64,000 bases of DNA, taken from Cadophora sp. MPI-SDFR-AT-0126 (taxonomy: Eukaryota > Ascomycota > Leotiomycetes > Helotiales > Ploettnerulaceae). Below the pieces are notes generated by a model, which saw nothing but the letters and a program-made list of their open reading frames with translations, did no database searches and had not been told where the DNA came from. Location: positions 620,001 to 684,000 of the forward strand of contig JAGMVK010000014.1 of assembly GCA_020747065.1 (NCBI GenBank), written 5' to 3'. Each line of letters begins with the position of its first letter. Position 1 is the stretch's first letter. This document shows, piece after piece, positions 12,303-23,400 of this stretch. The position numbers and the translations under genes are program-made.

Positions 12303-13977
12303 ATGGGAAACTCAGAAATATGTGGTAGTACGTGCGTGGGAACAGCCGCACGAGATATCTCCAGCGAAAAGAAGGGACTTCAAACACGTCTTGTTCTGAG
12401 AACTCGTCAACACCTAACCCTCGAGCTCATGAATAGTATCTCATCCGATGATGGCGCCGAGTTTATCGTGTGGTGGGACGAACCAGAAGAGCAAGACACA
12501 GCAAATCCTATGAACTGGTCTGCAACCAAGAAATGGGGAAACATATGCACCATTTCCATCATCAGTTTCATCGTGTAAGTACAACATGCGGCTCAACACA
12601 TCGTTTCCAAGTTTTAATTTTGCTAGACCGCTAGTCTCTTCAATGGTAGCTCCCGGCGTCGAACTCATCATGACAGACTTCAACACCTCATCCAAAACCT
12701 TCGCCACCTTCGTCGTCTCAATATTCGTTCTGGGTTTCGCAGTCGGCTCACTCATCCTGCCTCCCTTGAGTGAGCTCTACGGGCGAACAATCGTCTATCA
12801 TGTATCGAACATTTTGTTCCTGGCATTCACTATCATGTGTGCACTCTCACAGAATCCAGGAATGCTTCTGGTCGCTCGTTTCCTGTCGGGCTTTGTTGGA
12901 GTGGCTACTATCACGATAGGCTCGGGGACGATTGCAGATATTATGCCGAGACAGAAGAGGGGGAAAGCTGTGTCTATCTGGTCTGTTGGCACGATTCTGG
13001 GGCCGATGGTTGGGCCTGTAATCGGTGGGTATATTGCCCAGAGGCTTGGGTGGAGATGGATATTCTGGAGTATTTCGATCGTGGTGAGTCATGAAAACAA
13101 CACTGATTTCTACGCATGAGAATCCTTTGCTGACAGTCGCTAGATTGGTGCAGTAATAATTCTCGCCTTTGTAGTCCTGCGAGAGACATATCCACCCGTC
13201 TTGCTCGAACGGAAAGCCGCCAAGCTCAGAAAAGCAACAGGAAATCCCAACTACAAGTCCAAGCTGGCTTCGAAACTGACAGCAAAGGAGCATTTCAGAA
13301 TCAGTATCTTCCGACCTCTGAAGCTACTCACATGCTACCCAATCGTCTCCATCATGTGTACTTACGTGGCCGTTCTCTACGGAACTCTCTACCTCCTCTT
13401 CTCAACATACTCTTTCGTCTTCAGAGAAGCATACCGGTTTTCGACCTCAGCCACTGGTCTTGTGTTCTTAGCTGGTGGTGTTGGTACCATTGTGGGACTT
13501 GGGTATGTCGGCCGATTGAGCGACAGGACACTCAAGATGCGGACGTCGGTTGGGAAGACCAATACACCAGAAGACCGCCTTCCTCTGATCATCACAATCC
13601 CTGGAGCTCTCACGTTTCCCATAGGCTTGTTTATGTATGGATGGAGTGCAGAGAAACATCTGCATTGGATTATTCCGCAGATTGGGACGGCTATTACTGG
13701 TTTTGGATCGATTTTGATCTTCATAAGCATTCAAACTTACCTGATTGATGCATTTGAGGAATATGCTGCGAGTGTTATTGGTGCCAATGCGGTGCTGAGA
13801 GGGACTGCTGGTGCATTGATTCCACTTGCTGGGCTGACGATGTATGAGGGACTTGGATGGGGATGGGGAAACAGTCTCTTGGGTTTTGTTACACTTGCGC
13901 TTGCTCCGTTACCCTGGCTTTTAGGATTCTATGGGGCTAGAGTCCGGTCTTTGAGAATCATTAGGGTCCATTTGTGA
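12303..13977 (+). CDS. MFS transporter, DHA1 drug:H+ antiporter type
   Basis: Three exons, 12303-12574, 12627-13083 and 13144-13977, give about 520 residues. The introns begin GTAAGT and GTGAGT and end in TAG. The cytosolic N-terminus leads into the DHA1 signature NPMNWSATKKWG. Helix 1 spans the first splice joint, with PLVSSMVAPGVELIMTDF after it. LPPLSELYGRTIV corresponds to motif A, RFLSGF is the helix-4 element, and GTILGPMVGPVIGGYIAQRLGWRWIFW is antiporter motif C. Twelve helices are expected, with a central loop around residues 245-300. Members export drugs, polyamines or secondary metabolites from the plasma membrane. It converges on the opine-dehydrogenase-like gene, with 227 bp between stop codons, so it could export that enzyme's product. 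The final cytosolic tail is short. Confidence 0.92.
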
Positions 13978-14204
13978 CCACTGGACTATACATCTGCCCG
14001 AAAATAATACTCGATACCATGATCTGACGAAATGATCTCACATCAGAATCAAATAAAAATAAACTACGAACAGAACCATGCTGCCATCCGTTGACAGTAC
14101 CGGCTTTCAAATGTAGTGGTTCAATTCATGAATATTTGAAAAACAACAAATCTGGAGGACTCTGTACCAAAATCCAATCATTTATGACCGCTACCCATAA
14201 TTCC

Positions 14205-15290
14205 CTACACAGCCCTACTCTGCCTCACACGACCAATACTGAACCTCTCAAGCAACTCACCTCTCGACAACCCCTCCAAATTCAAATTCCTCAAGTTCCT
14301 CCCCGTCCGCATATAATCCACCCCCGTCGCCATCCTCGCCAACCCCACAACCGCCTCAACCGGCCCCGACTCAATCCCCAGCTTTTCCGCCAACCCATGC
14401 CAACAAACCAATAGATCCGGTACATCCTCCGACACATTCCTGTTCTCGATATCCTGCGGCGCCAACAATTTCTTATGCGGCTCGGAATTCTGCGCCAGAT
14501 CAACTAGGTCTGTGAACGTGGCGCCGTAACATCTATTTGAAGTGTCGAGAACGCTGTCTAAATGGAATCCAAATGCGGTGCCGATTTCTAGACGGACTTT
14601 ATCGACTGCTAAGATGGCGTTTGAGACGGAACGGGTGAGACCGTCCCTGTAGAGTAGGAAGGATCCGTTGCTTTCGATACGGCCGGCGTTCATGAGGATC
14701 ATGAGGGGGTGGAACACGCCATTGATGTTGGAGAGTGAGACCTCGACGACATTGTAACACCATCGGAGACGTTGAGGGAAGATCCGTTGGATTTTGGACT
14801 TGAATGAGGCGCTGACGTTGGGCTGAAGAGAGGCGATGGAGATGGAACCTTTTTTGCCGAAGACTGTTAACTCCCCTTCGTGCATTCGACATGAGTATGG
14901 TGATATGTTCGTTTCGAGGATATGTCCGATTTTCATCTCTGCTGAGGCGATGAGGGAGAAGAGGTTGCCTGGTACGGCGATGATGGTATGTTGAAATAGG
15001 TCGAAGTTCTTCAACTCTCCGAGAATGGTCATTTGTCCTGTGGAAGGGACCGTGAAAATCATGATTCTAGAGAACTCCACGACTTCTCGCATGTCGAATG
15101 TGATGCGAAGCTTGGTGATACCTTTGATAGCACCATGAGATTTGAGGTGGCCTCTGGAAAGGACATGTCTGGCGTGTCGTGGGTGTGTTGGATGTGAGTA
15201 TATTAGGACACTGATTCCTCGACTCTCGAGGTCTGCTGCGAGAGCGAATCCAGCAGGTCCTGCTCCCACGATACACACTTTCAGCTGCAT
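14205..15290 (-). CDS. Opine (octopine/nopaline-type) dehydrogenase-like oxidoreductase
   Basis: A single exon codes 361 residues from ATG 15290; the frame extends further upstream only from a TTG. The N-terminus is a Rossmann dinucleotide fold, KVCIVGAGPAGFALAADL, with a GxGxxG-like loop at about residues 8-13. The C-terminal half carries the octopine/nopaline dehydrogenase domain (PF02317): NGVFHPLMILMNAGRIES followed by LLYRDGLT, where the His is the expected catalytic residue. Family members reductively condense an amino acid with a 2-oxoacid using NAD(P)H to give opines. Bacterial staphylopine and pseudopaline dehydrogenases are relatives that make metallophores. The substrate here is unknown. 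Flanking genes are two transporters and a methyltransferase, which would fit making, modifying and moving a small molecule. Confidence 0.82.
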   Translation of the reverse strand: MQLKVCIVGAGPAGFALAADLESRGISVLIYSHPTHPRHARHVLSRGHLKSHGAIKGITKLRITFDMREVVEFSRIMIFTVPSTGQMTILGELKNFDLFQHTIIAVPGNLFSLIASAEMKIGHILETNISPYSCRMHEGELTVFGKKGSISIASLQPNVSASFKSKIQRIFPQRLRWCYNVVEVSLSNINGVFHPLMILMNAGRIESNGSFLLYRDGLTRSVSNAILAVDKVRLEIGTAFGFHLDSVLDTSNRCYGATFTDLVDLAQNSEPHKKLLAPQDIENRNVSEDVPDLLVCWHGLAEKLGIESGPVEAVVGLARMATGVDYMRTGRNLRNLNLEGLSRGELLERFSIGRVRQSRAV

Positions 15291-16820
15291 GTTGACTGGG
15301 TGAAACCTTTTCAGTAACAACTAAGAATAGTTATCTGGATTGTTGATCTTGATGTCCAAAATTGAAAATTCGTTGTATGATTCATGAGAAAAGAGGATCC
15401 ACAATACGGTAAAGCTCGCACCCGTATTTAACTCGAAGCAGTGCCTGGAGTAGAGTGACTATCTTGGTAAATCAAGCATGTTTGCATTCACGGAAAATGC
15501 CCACCTATCTGCACACCGTGAATGCTCGCATCTGCACCACCTCGGACCCGAAACCCAGGTCAAAAACATCAACACATCCACCAGAATAATCTCAAACAAG
15601 CTCACGCAATCTAGGGCCCCCAACTACCAAGACAGTCAAAGATTCACATAATCCATCATTCTGAGCAAGTTTTCAAGTCATATGACAAGATCAACATCGA
15701 CGCTTGGACGAAACGTCAAGCATCGCGCATCTGCCAAGACCATCCTTGTACTACTTGAGCAAGTTTGCTCCCATTTCCACGATCGCTAGACAGCATGTTG
15801 CCATAACAAGCTAAGTTGCTCCAGATGCATGTCTGCGTGTCGACGGACCGACAATGCACTCGAAATGGCTCGTCTCCTCATAATATGCTTTGAATAGTGG
15901 AGAGGTGATGCGGGTTGCGGGCTAAGTGGTGGGTCGGAACGGCAGAGGGTCGGCACGCAAGTGGCCAAGTGAGTTAATGTCTCTTCCTTCTCTAGCCCAG
16001 GTTGATTTGTAATAGGTGCCATAAATACTGTTGATTTAGTTCCAAATTGTGCTAGACGAAAGAGCGTGAGCCTGGTAAATAGTCAACAAGTGAGCAGTCA
16101 CAGGTTCTCCATCTCAGTGCAAAGATGTCTGTTTAGCTCTGCTTTATTATACTGTATATGAATAGGAGTAAATGAGCATGGTCATATAGAAGGGAATAAG
16201 CATCATTCAATTTCCATGATTTTGAAGTTAGACCGCTGCCATTTCTCGCTGTTCGCTTCGATTGCCTCAAACGAGTCCCCACGAATACTTCATGACCCCA
16301 GAAACGATTCTTCTTGCTCCCTCTTCAAGATCTATTTAATAATGGAAACACAGCCAATAATTTTGGTGCTTATTCACCATCGCAGCATATTACTCAGGGC
16401 AAAGTTCCACCTCTAACCCTCCCCGGTCCGCACTGTCGCCAGTTGCGAGAGAATCGGAGAAATGAAGTAGTGCCCACTTCCACAACTGATCTCGTGGAAA
16501 CCTACAGTATCTAAAACTAAGTCCTTGGGCTCCTAAAAGACACATAGACGAGATGGTAGATCCTCTCATCCTCTTTGAGTCACATGCTTTGCTGACATTC
16601 AACCCTCGCTTGCACCTTCTCTTTGGGACCAGAATAAAGGATGAGGGGTTACTACCCACAGGATGAGCAAGCACAGGCATGTGGCAAATGACGAGCATGG
16701 CTGATATCTGAGATTAAATGAAATACCAAAGTTTTTGCAGTATTCAGCAGAAGTAACACCCATTGAAGATATCGTACTTGAACTAACTCCCAAAACGCCA
16801 CACAAAACGAAGCTCAGATC
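15291..16820. other. Intergenic, no gene seen
   Basis: About 1.5 kb lies between two minus-strand genes. Frames at 15786-16022 and 16390-16698 show no domain or splice structure. It contains the promoter of the opine-dehydrogenase-like gene and the 3' region of the transporter. Confidence 0.5.
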
Positions 16821-19480
16821 TTATACATAAGCCTTAGCAAGCTTCTCCATAATCCCAACCCTCATGATGAGCCGACGAATAATCTTCCCGAAAACATCTA
16901 TATCACCTTGTCAGTCTCATTCTCAACGCGCCTCCCTCTCTTCTCCCCTTCATCAACAAGCCCAAAAATCACACCAAAATCGAGATTCAAACTCACAAAT
17001 TGGGATACTAGTCACCATAATACATAACGTCACAATCCCATAGGTCTTCAACACCTCACTAGGCCCCTCTTCCGCAGCCCAATCATTTATGAAGTTCGAG
17101 AAGCCGTAGAAGAGGAGGTTCTTGGTTGTCATGGAGACGATGAATACTTCGGTTGCGGAGGTGCGAAAGGAGTCCCTGGGTATCACCGTCGTCAGTCAGA
17201 CCTAAGACATAGAAACCCCCCCGAATTGTAGACACAATCATGATCGATATATAGAATAAATGAAATGGAGGCGTGTTGCAAAGAGAGAGAATAGGGAAGG
17301 AGATGACTCACAAAATATACAAACTCGTCGCCGTACTCCCAATCGTCACAGCCGCACACAGACACCCATGACAAAACGCAGCAAGATAATACCCATGCGG
17401 CGTCGGATGGTCAAGTCTCCACATGAACACGAACCATCCTATCCCATACAAGAGAGCGGAAAAGATAAGGACCGGGATGCGGAATTCCGGCTCGTAGATC
17501 CCGTTGTTCCATTTTGTTAGTTTGGTGGTGATGAGGTCGCCGAGCATGGAGCCGAGGATGCCGCTGATGAGTCCGCCTATGAGGGCTGGGGTTATGAGTT
17601 AGGGATGCTTGGGTGATTGAGTGAATTGAAGTTTGGGTTTCTGTAGGGAACGAGGGGGAAGGGAAGGAAGGGCAAGCTCACCGCCGACGTAGAAATACCC
17701 GTTTTGTGCAGCATTGAGGTTATAAGGGGGAACAGAGAATATTTGTGCCAGGATATACGAGAGAGACACGTAGAACGCCTAGGTCGCCATAGATCAGTTC
17801 TCAAACTCCCTCTCTCATTATAGCGATCATCAAATTCTCGTAAGACTTACAATGCAAACACCGCCAACAAAGATCGACTACATACTAAAATCAGCGCTGA
17901 TTCGCTTAATCAATTGGAGAGATACCGAGGGTGATTATATGTTGACTTACCCAAACAACCGACGGATTCAACAACGTCGCGAACGGCGCAAGAAGCAACT
18001 TGAAGAGTCCTGTCTCCGTATACACACCAGAAAACAACGCAAGTTCCTGCACAAACGTCTTCTTCTTCTCAGTTGATGATGATGACACCGTTATGGCCGC
18101 CCCCTCACCCATTTTCTCTCCTTTTGATTCCACATGTGTATGTTCCAGCTTGGTAGATCCATTCCCCGACCTCGACTCTCTCTTCAAGTTCGCAGTCGTA
18201 TCCACATCATCCTGCCCAGCCTGTTGACCATTCCGCACAGATACTGATCTCTCTTCAGGCACGATATCAATCTTGTCACTCTCTCGTCTATACTGCGTCT
18301 CCGGGAGAAAAAAGAACGCCGCCACAGCACCCACGACAGAGAATGGGAGGTAGATGATGAATAGGTATCTCCAGCCGAGGTTCTCGGTGATAGGGCCGCC
18401 TATGATGGCGACGAGGGAGACGAGGCAGGTGAGTGTTAGGACTGTGAGGCCGGTGCGGAGGGAGCGTTGGTGGACGAAGAACCTGGACACGAATTACCAT
18501 TAGCTTATTTTGGTCAAGTTCAAATGCGGAATCAAGTCTATGCTCAAGTTCAAGAACCGATGCTCAAGAATCAAGCGGGGTTCCAGAGTAGAAAGGCTGA
18601 GGACTCGACTCACAAATCCCCAATAACAGCAATCGACAAACTCTCATACGCCGTAGATCCAAACCCCTGAATTATTCTCCCCGCCAACAACACATTATAA
18701 TTCTCACCACTCGCTATGCAAATCACTGTTCCAATGACGCCCATCAGGGATGCAAGGAGGAATTGCGGTCGTTTCCCGTATTTGTGAGCTAGTGCTGAGA
18801 CAATCGGCCTTATATCATGTAATCATTGTCAGCATTCCCTGCCTGCTTCCTCTCAAAACATACCTCTTTGCGCGGTATTCCCACAAGCAGGGTAAAATGG
18901 GAGAGGTTAAGGTGGATAAGAGAACTCACCCAAAACACCCACAAAGCAACAACTGATACCCGGACAACTTGGCAATATCCTCCAACGGCCGTCCCAACTT
19001 ATTAGCTAGCAAAAACGTAGCTGGCGCAATGGAGGGGGCGGGGATGGAGGCCAGGAGGATGGAGTTTAGGAAGACGGTGAAGTAGGTTAGGTTTTTCTTG
19101 TATAGTGGCCAGTTCTGTTTTATTCTAGGTAAGTAATCTGTGCTTTGCTGAAGGAAATGGGAAAGAAGGGGAAAAGAGGGAAGGGTGGGAAGGGAAGGGA
19201 TGGGAGGGAAGGAGAAGGACGTACGAGCGGATCATTAGGACTATTTGATGGTTGGGGTGATAGCACGATATTGGAATCCTGTCTCCGTGCTCTAACATCA
19301 GCTTTCCTCTCCTCTTCTATTCAAAATATTCAGGACTTCCTCTCCCAGCCCACCCAAATGTGAACGAACCTTCCCATGTCCATGTTTGAAAGCCGAGAAC
19401 GCGGTGTTCAAGTCCTGCTCATAGAGCACCACGGTCCCTGGTGGCGATTCACCTGCTCCGTTCAGAACTCCAAGGGCCAT
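16821..19480 (-). CDS. MFS transporter, DHA1/Hol1-like, multi-exon
   Basis: About ten exons can be joined: 19370-19480 (3' limit uncertain), 19225-19289, 18930-19115, 18614-18808, 17951-18482, a 27-nt exon at 17851-17877, 17682-17778, 17312-17585, 16997-17175 and 16821-16897. The protein is about 580 residues. DPLNWPLYKKNLTYFTVFLN opens helix 1. Later come GYQLLLCGCFG, LAHKYGKRPQFLLASLMG (motif A region) and AGRIIQGFGSTAYESLSIAV. AIIGGPITENLGWRYLFIIY is motif C, followed by FFFLPETQYRRESD and a ~90-residue charged loop. The last half has helices such as SSIFVGG...YVSLSYILAQ. The layout resembles yeast Hol1-like transporters for polyamines and cations. The first 5' splice site (GTTCAC or GTGGGC) is weak. 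The intron at 19116-19224 carries a ~60-nt pyrimidine tract on the coding strand. Confidence 0.88.
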
Positions 19481-20440
19481 TGTGATGATATGGGTAGCTT
19501 GAAATGTATTTTATAGAAGGAAAATGTTATGGAGTGATAAAGAGAGAGGGAGAGGATGGAGAAAGATCCGGTGGAGCGAGTGCTTTGTGGGAAAGATGGG
19601 ACGCCACGATCTACAAGTGAACAGGGGAGCTTTGCGGAGGTGTAGATAGTTTGTATATCTTCCCCATACCCCAGGAAGTATCATAAGCGAAGCCCTACAG
19701 TACCCCAGATTGTCAAGCCGGCAGTTGAAGTTGATATCAGACAAAGCATAGGTGAGGTTACCCGACATGTTCAATCCTGAAACATGAAGCGGGATTGGCT
19801 GCTTATTTCAAGGGTGTCGGATTTATCATGCCGTTCCTGTGGTATGCACGTATGCACATCATTTTCAGTCTGGGGCTCTGTTTGGCGGGTTCGGAATTAT
19901 TGTGCCGTATTGATCGAGCTGCAAATACCAAGGTACTCGATACATGTACTTGGCGATGGGTAGTAAACAACCATCGTACGAAGACTTTTAGGCGGCGAAT
20001 AGCTGGAGGTATCTGTTCATCATGCTGTATCATGTCATTTGGCCACAAGCAAAAGAAAGCAAGTCCCTCGCGATCATAGTCGTATGGACTGTCTCAACTT
20101 TTCTTGTTCCCATCGGTTTCTCGTCTTCATTTCTCCATTCCTCTCTCCCCCGCTCTATATACTCCTCTCGTATGCCATATTTGCAAAGAAGAAAGTCGAA
20201 ATCGAAAATCAAAAACGCCATTTCAAATGCTACAAGACCGTTTCTAACACGCTCGCCCGCACGCTTGCACCATCATTCGTAAGATCGTCTCTGTTCTGCC
20301 CTCCACCGCTAGCACTGGTCGCTTCATTCTTATTCGCCGCGAAATGTATACCTCCCCGCTTATATGCACAAGCCCCAAAGCTTGGGCGCTGCTCATCTTC
20401 CTGCCCTCCTTCGATGACTATCTATCTCTAGATTGCTTGT
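19481..20440. other. Intergenic, no gene seen
   Basis: This lies between the BEACH gene's 3' end and the transporter's start, both on the minus strand. A 130-codon plus-strand frame at 20039-20431 is pyrimidine-rich and looks like 3'-UTR shadow, not protein. Confidence 0.5.
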
Positions 20441-23400
20441 TTATCGTTCTCGTTGGACGAGGTCCCACTCATACTGCAAGTTTTGTCAGCTCTGATTTTG
20501 ATATCCAAAAGAAATATTGAGGCAACATCAGGTGTAGACCACGTCCCCTCCCCCCAATTGAAGAAAAAGAAAGGAAATACTCACAACTCTCCCCTCCTCA
20601 TCCCCCGTATACACACACTGTGCCATCGGCTTCACACACGTAATAGCCACATCCGCATTCCCACTGACCGAACTCCTGGACCTACTCCTCGCACTGCCCT
20701 TCCCCCCGCCCGGCACACTCAGACTCCCCACCGCCGTCTCCCCCCTAGTACCACGCTTGTCACCATGCTCCAATCTTTTAACGAGCTCCAACCGCCATTT
20801 TCCTCCACGACTGATGCCTTTACGCCAGATGTTAACAATACCGCCTCGTTGCCCCGTAAAGCAGAGAGAGTGCTCGACCCATTCGTTACCTGTGCCTTCG
20901 TACCAAGCGCAGGAAGCGATGTAGTCGTCGTGGGCTTCGCAGACGTTTTGCTCGAGGAGCAAGTCCCCGTTAAGAGTGTAGAGCGTGACTTTTTGACCGC
21001 GGCAGAGCATGATGTCGCCGGTGACGTCGTTGATGCGCGCGCATTCTACAGGGCCACGGCTGCTTGTGTTTGACAGCTTGCGGACGAATTCGAGACGGTT
21101 GAGATCCCAGAGGATGACAGTGCCGTCGTGGGAGGCGGAGAGAAGGGTGGAGAAGGATTTGGAGACTGCGAGGACGTTGACGGGGGTTTTGTGGCCGAAG
21201 AGAGAGCAGCGGGGTGTAAGATCAACGGGTTTGGAGGGCGAGGTTATAACGGTGTGCGCGGAGATTACGCAGTCCTCGCCCGCGGTGATGAGGAGTTGCG
21301 AGGAGGCAAAGATGCAGGCTGATATTTGTCCCACGTGGAGGTTTTCGAATAGGCCGGCAGGTTTGCGGCTACTATCGTTGAATTGGAAGCGGATGCTGTT
21401 GTCTGCGAAGCCCCATTCTAGGAATTTGTCGTAGTGAGGAGCGAGGTTGAGGCGAAATGCCGTGGCGCAGAGTAGCCGGTCGAGCTTGGCTGAGTACATG
21501 AGATTGGCGACTCGCTCTTGTGATTCCAGAAGCGGGAACGGAAGACGAGTGAGTGCTTCCGCTGATGTGTCTAGACGCCTAGCTTTATTCCGGGTGTCCT
21601 CGCGGCCTTGATGAGGTTTGGAGAAGACTTGATGTGGGGTCTGCCCGAAGTTGTGGATGATGCCAATCGTAGCAACCCGTTCGATAGGGTCAACAATATT
21701 GTCAAGATCCTTGGCGCCATGGTAGGACAGATGATGGAACACGTTGACACTCTCAATCGCAGCCTCTCCACGCTGTTTGCAGCCGAAAACAAGATCGATC
21801 CATTGATGCAAGTATTTGCTCACGTAAGGACTCTCCAGAGCTTCTCGGTGCTTGGCGATGAATATCTTAGGATCGCCTTTGGCCCAAGGTGGCAGCTGAA
21901 CTGTGTCGATACCTCCGCCATTGCCCTGTCTCATCCCGAAATTGTAACCATTGTTATTGGTCAGGAATTCCGGAAGGTAGAAGAATTCCGGGATCAGCTC
22001 TCGAACATCGGTCATGTTGTCCTTGGATGCAGACTGCCATGCCTTCTCGATAGAGTAGAACAGCCGATCAGGATGATCAAAGCTGCCTCCTTGAAGAAGC
22101 AAGTATGATTGGACGAATGGCTGCAGTCTGATGAGATATGAGGTCACAATCATGGCGGATGAGTAATGGGTACCATAATGGAAAGCCGGTGTGTTCGCAT
22201 CACCCATCTCGGCGAAGGTCTTGTACCGCTCAATGAACTCCGCAGCACGAGAATTATGCTGAGCACCCATTGGCTTTGACAGATCTCTGAAAGTGGCCGG
22301 GTTGTCAAGGTCCAGCTCCTCGCTAGTATAGTCTGCAAGAACCCAAGGGAATACAGGATATTGAGTAAGATCGTTGAAAGTCCGACCAGCCATAGTATTG
22401 ACAAGCATCAGGTAATGAAAGTTAGAAATTTCTCCCTTGGCCCATCTTCTCATAGCTGGGTTCCATGCTGAGGAGTTGAATATGCTCCCAAACTTCGATC
22501 CGAAACTTGCTGGAGCTTCTTCAGAGACTTTCAGAGCTTCGAGCCGCCACCCATCTTCCGGATTCGGTAGCGAGGAACTCCCAGATGTATGCGGAGCTTT
22601 TGATGTGAGTTTGGAGTGTAAGTCATCTCTGAATGTTGGCGATATGGCAGTCAGCAGGTAGCTTCGGCCATCTGTAAAGAAAACCTCTATCGCAACATCT
22701 CGGAATAGGAAGCGACGCTTCGAGATACTGAGAACATCGCTCCACTTCCAGCTTCTTGCTTCTTGATCAGCTCTGGGAGTTTGGTCTGCTTTGACAGGCT
22801 GGGCTCGCTTGTCTGTCGTATTCTTGCCAGCAATCATTTGAAGGTATGGATCTCGCTCTTCTTTAGGTGCCTGGGAGACGTTGACAATCTCTCCGTCAGA
22901 TCTCTGGAAGACGTTGTCAATGAGGTACAGAAAATTCTTGCCGATGATCAGCAAACCCTCACATGCTTCAAGTCCAATGATTCGAGATATGTTGAAGACT
23001 TGTTGCACCTGGTCGCCTTGCTGTAGGCTGCGCATAACTTTTCGGTTTTTATCCTCATATTGATCGTCCTCGCCCGGATCGTTAGGATCGTCTACGAGCT
23101 CAAAGTCTTCTTCAGGCATGACGCTTTCTTGTGATCCATTGGGTGCTTCTTCTTGGGCATTTTCAATCGCCTCACTGGATAGATCACTCGGCCCATTCAT
23201 GCTACCCTCAATTGGTAGAGCTGAAACCGGTGTTTGGAAACCAGATGCGGGTGAAATTTTGGTGTTCAATCTCAGTGTATTGGCTGCATCTGTGACTCTA
23301 CGTTTGGGTTGGTAATCGTAGGCCGGTGCTTCTCTGTCAGGTAGCATGCGTAATCGCATTCGATTTCGTCCTTCTGTTCGATCGAGCTTCCACTTCGCTG

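Noticed and set aside
20039..20431. 130-codon plus-strand frame as a gene
   Set aside because: Pyrimidine-rich low-complexity translation without domain, located in the 3' region of the BEACH gene.
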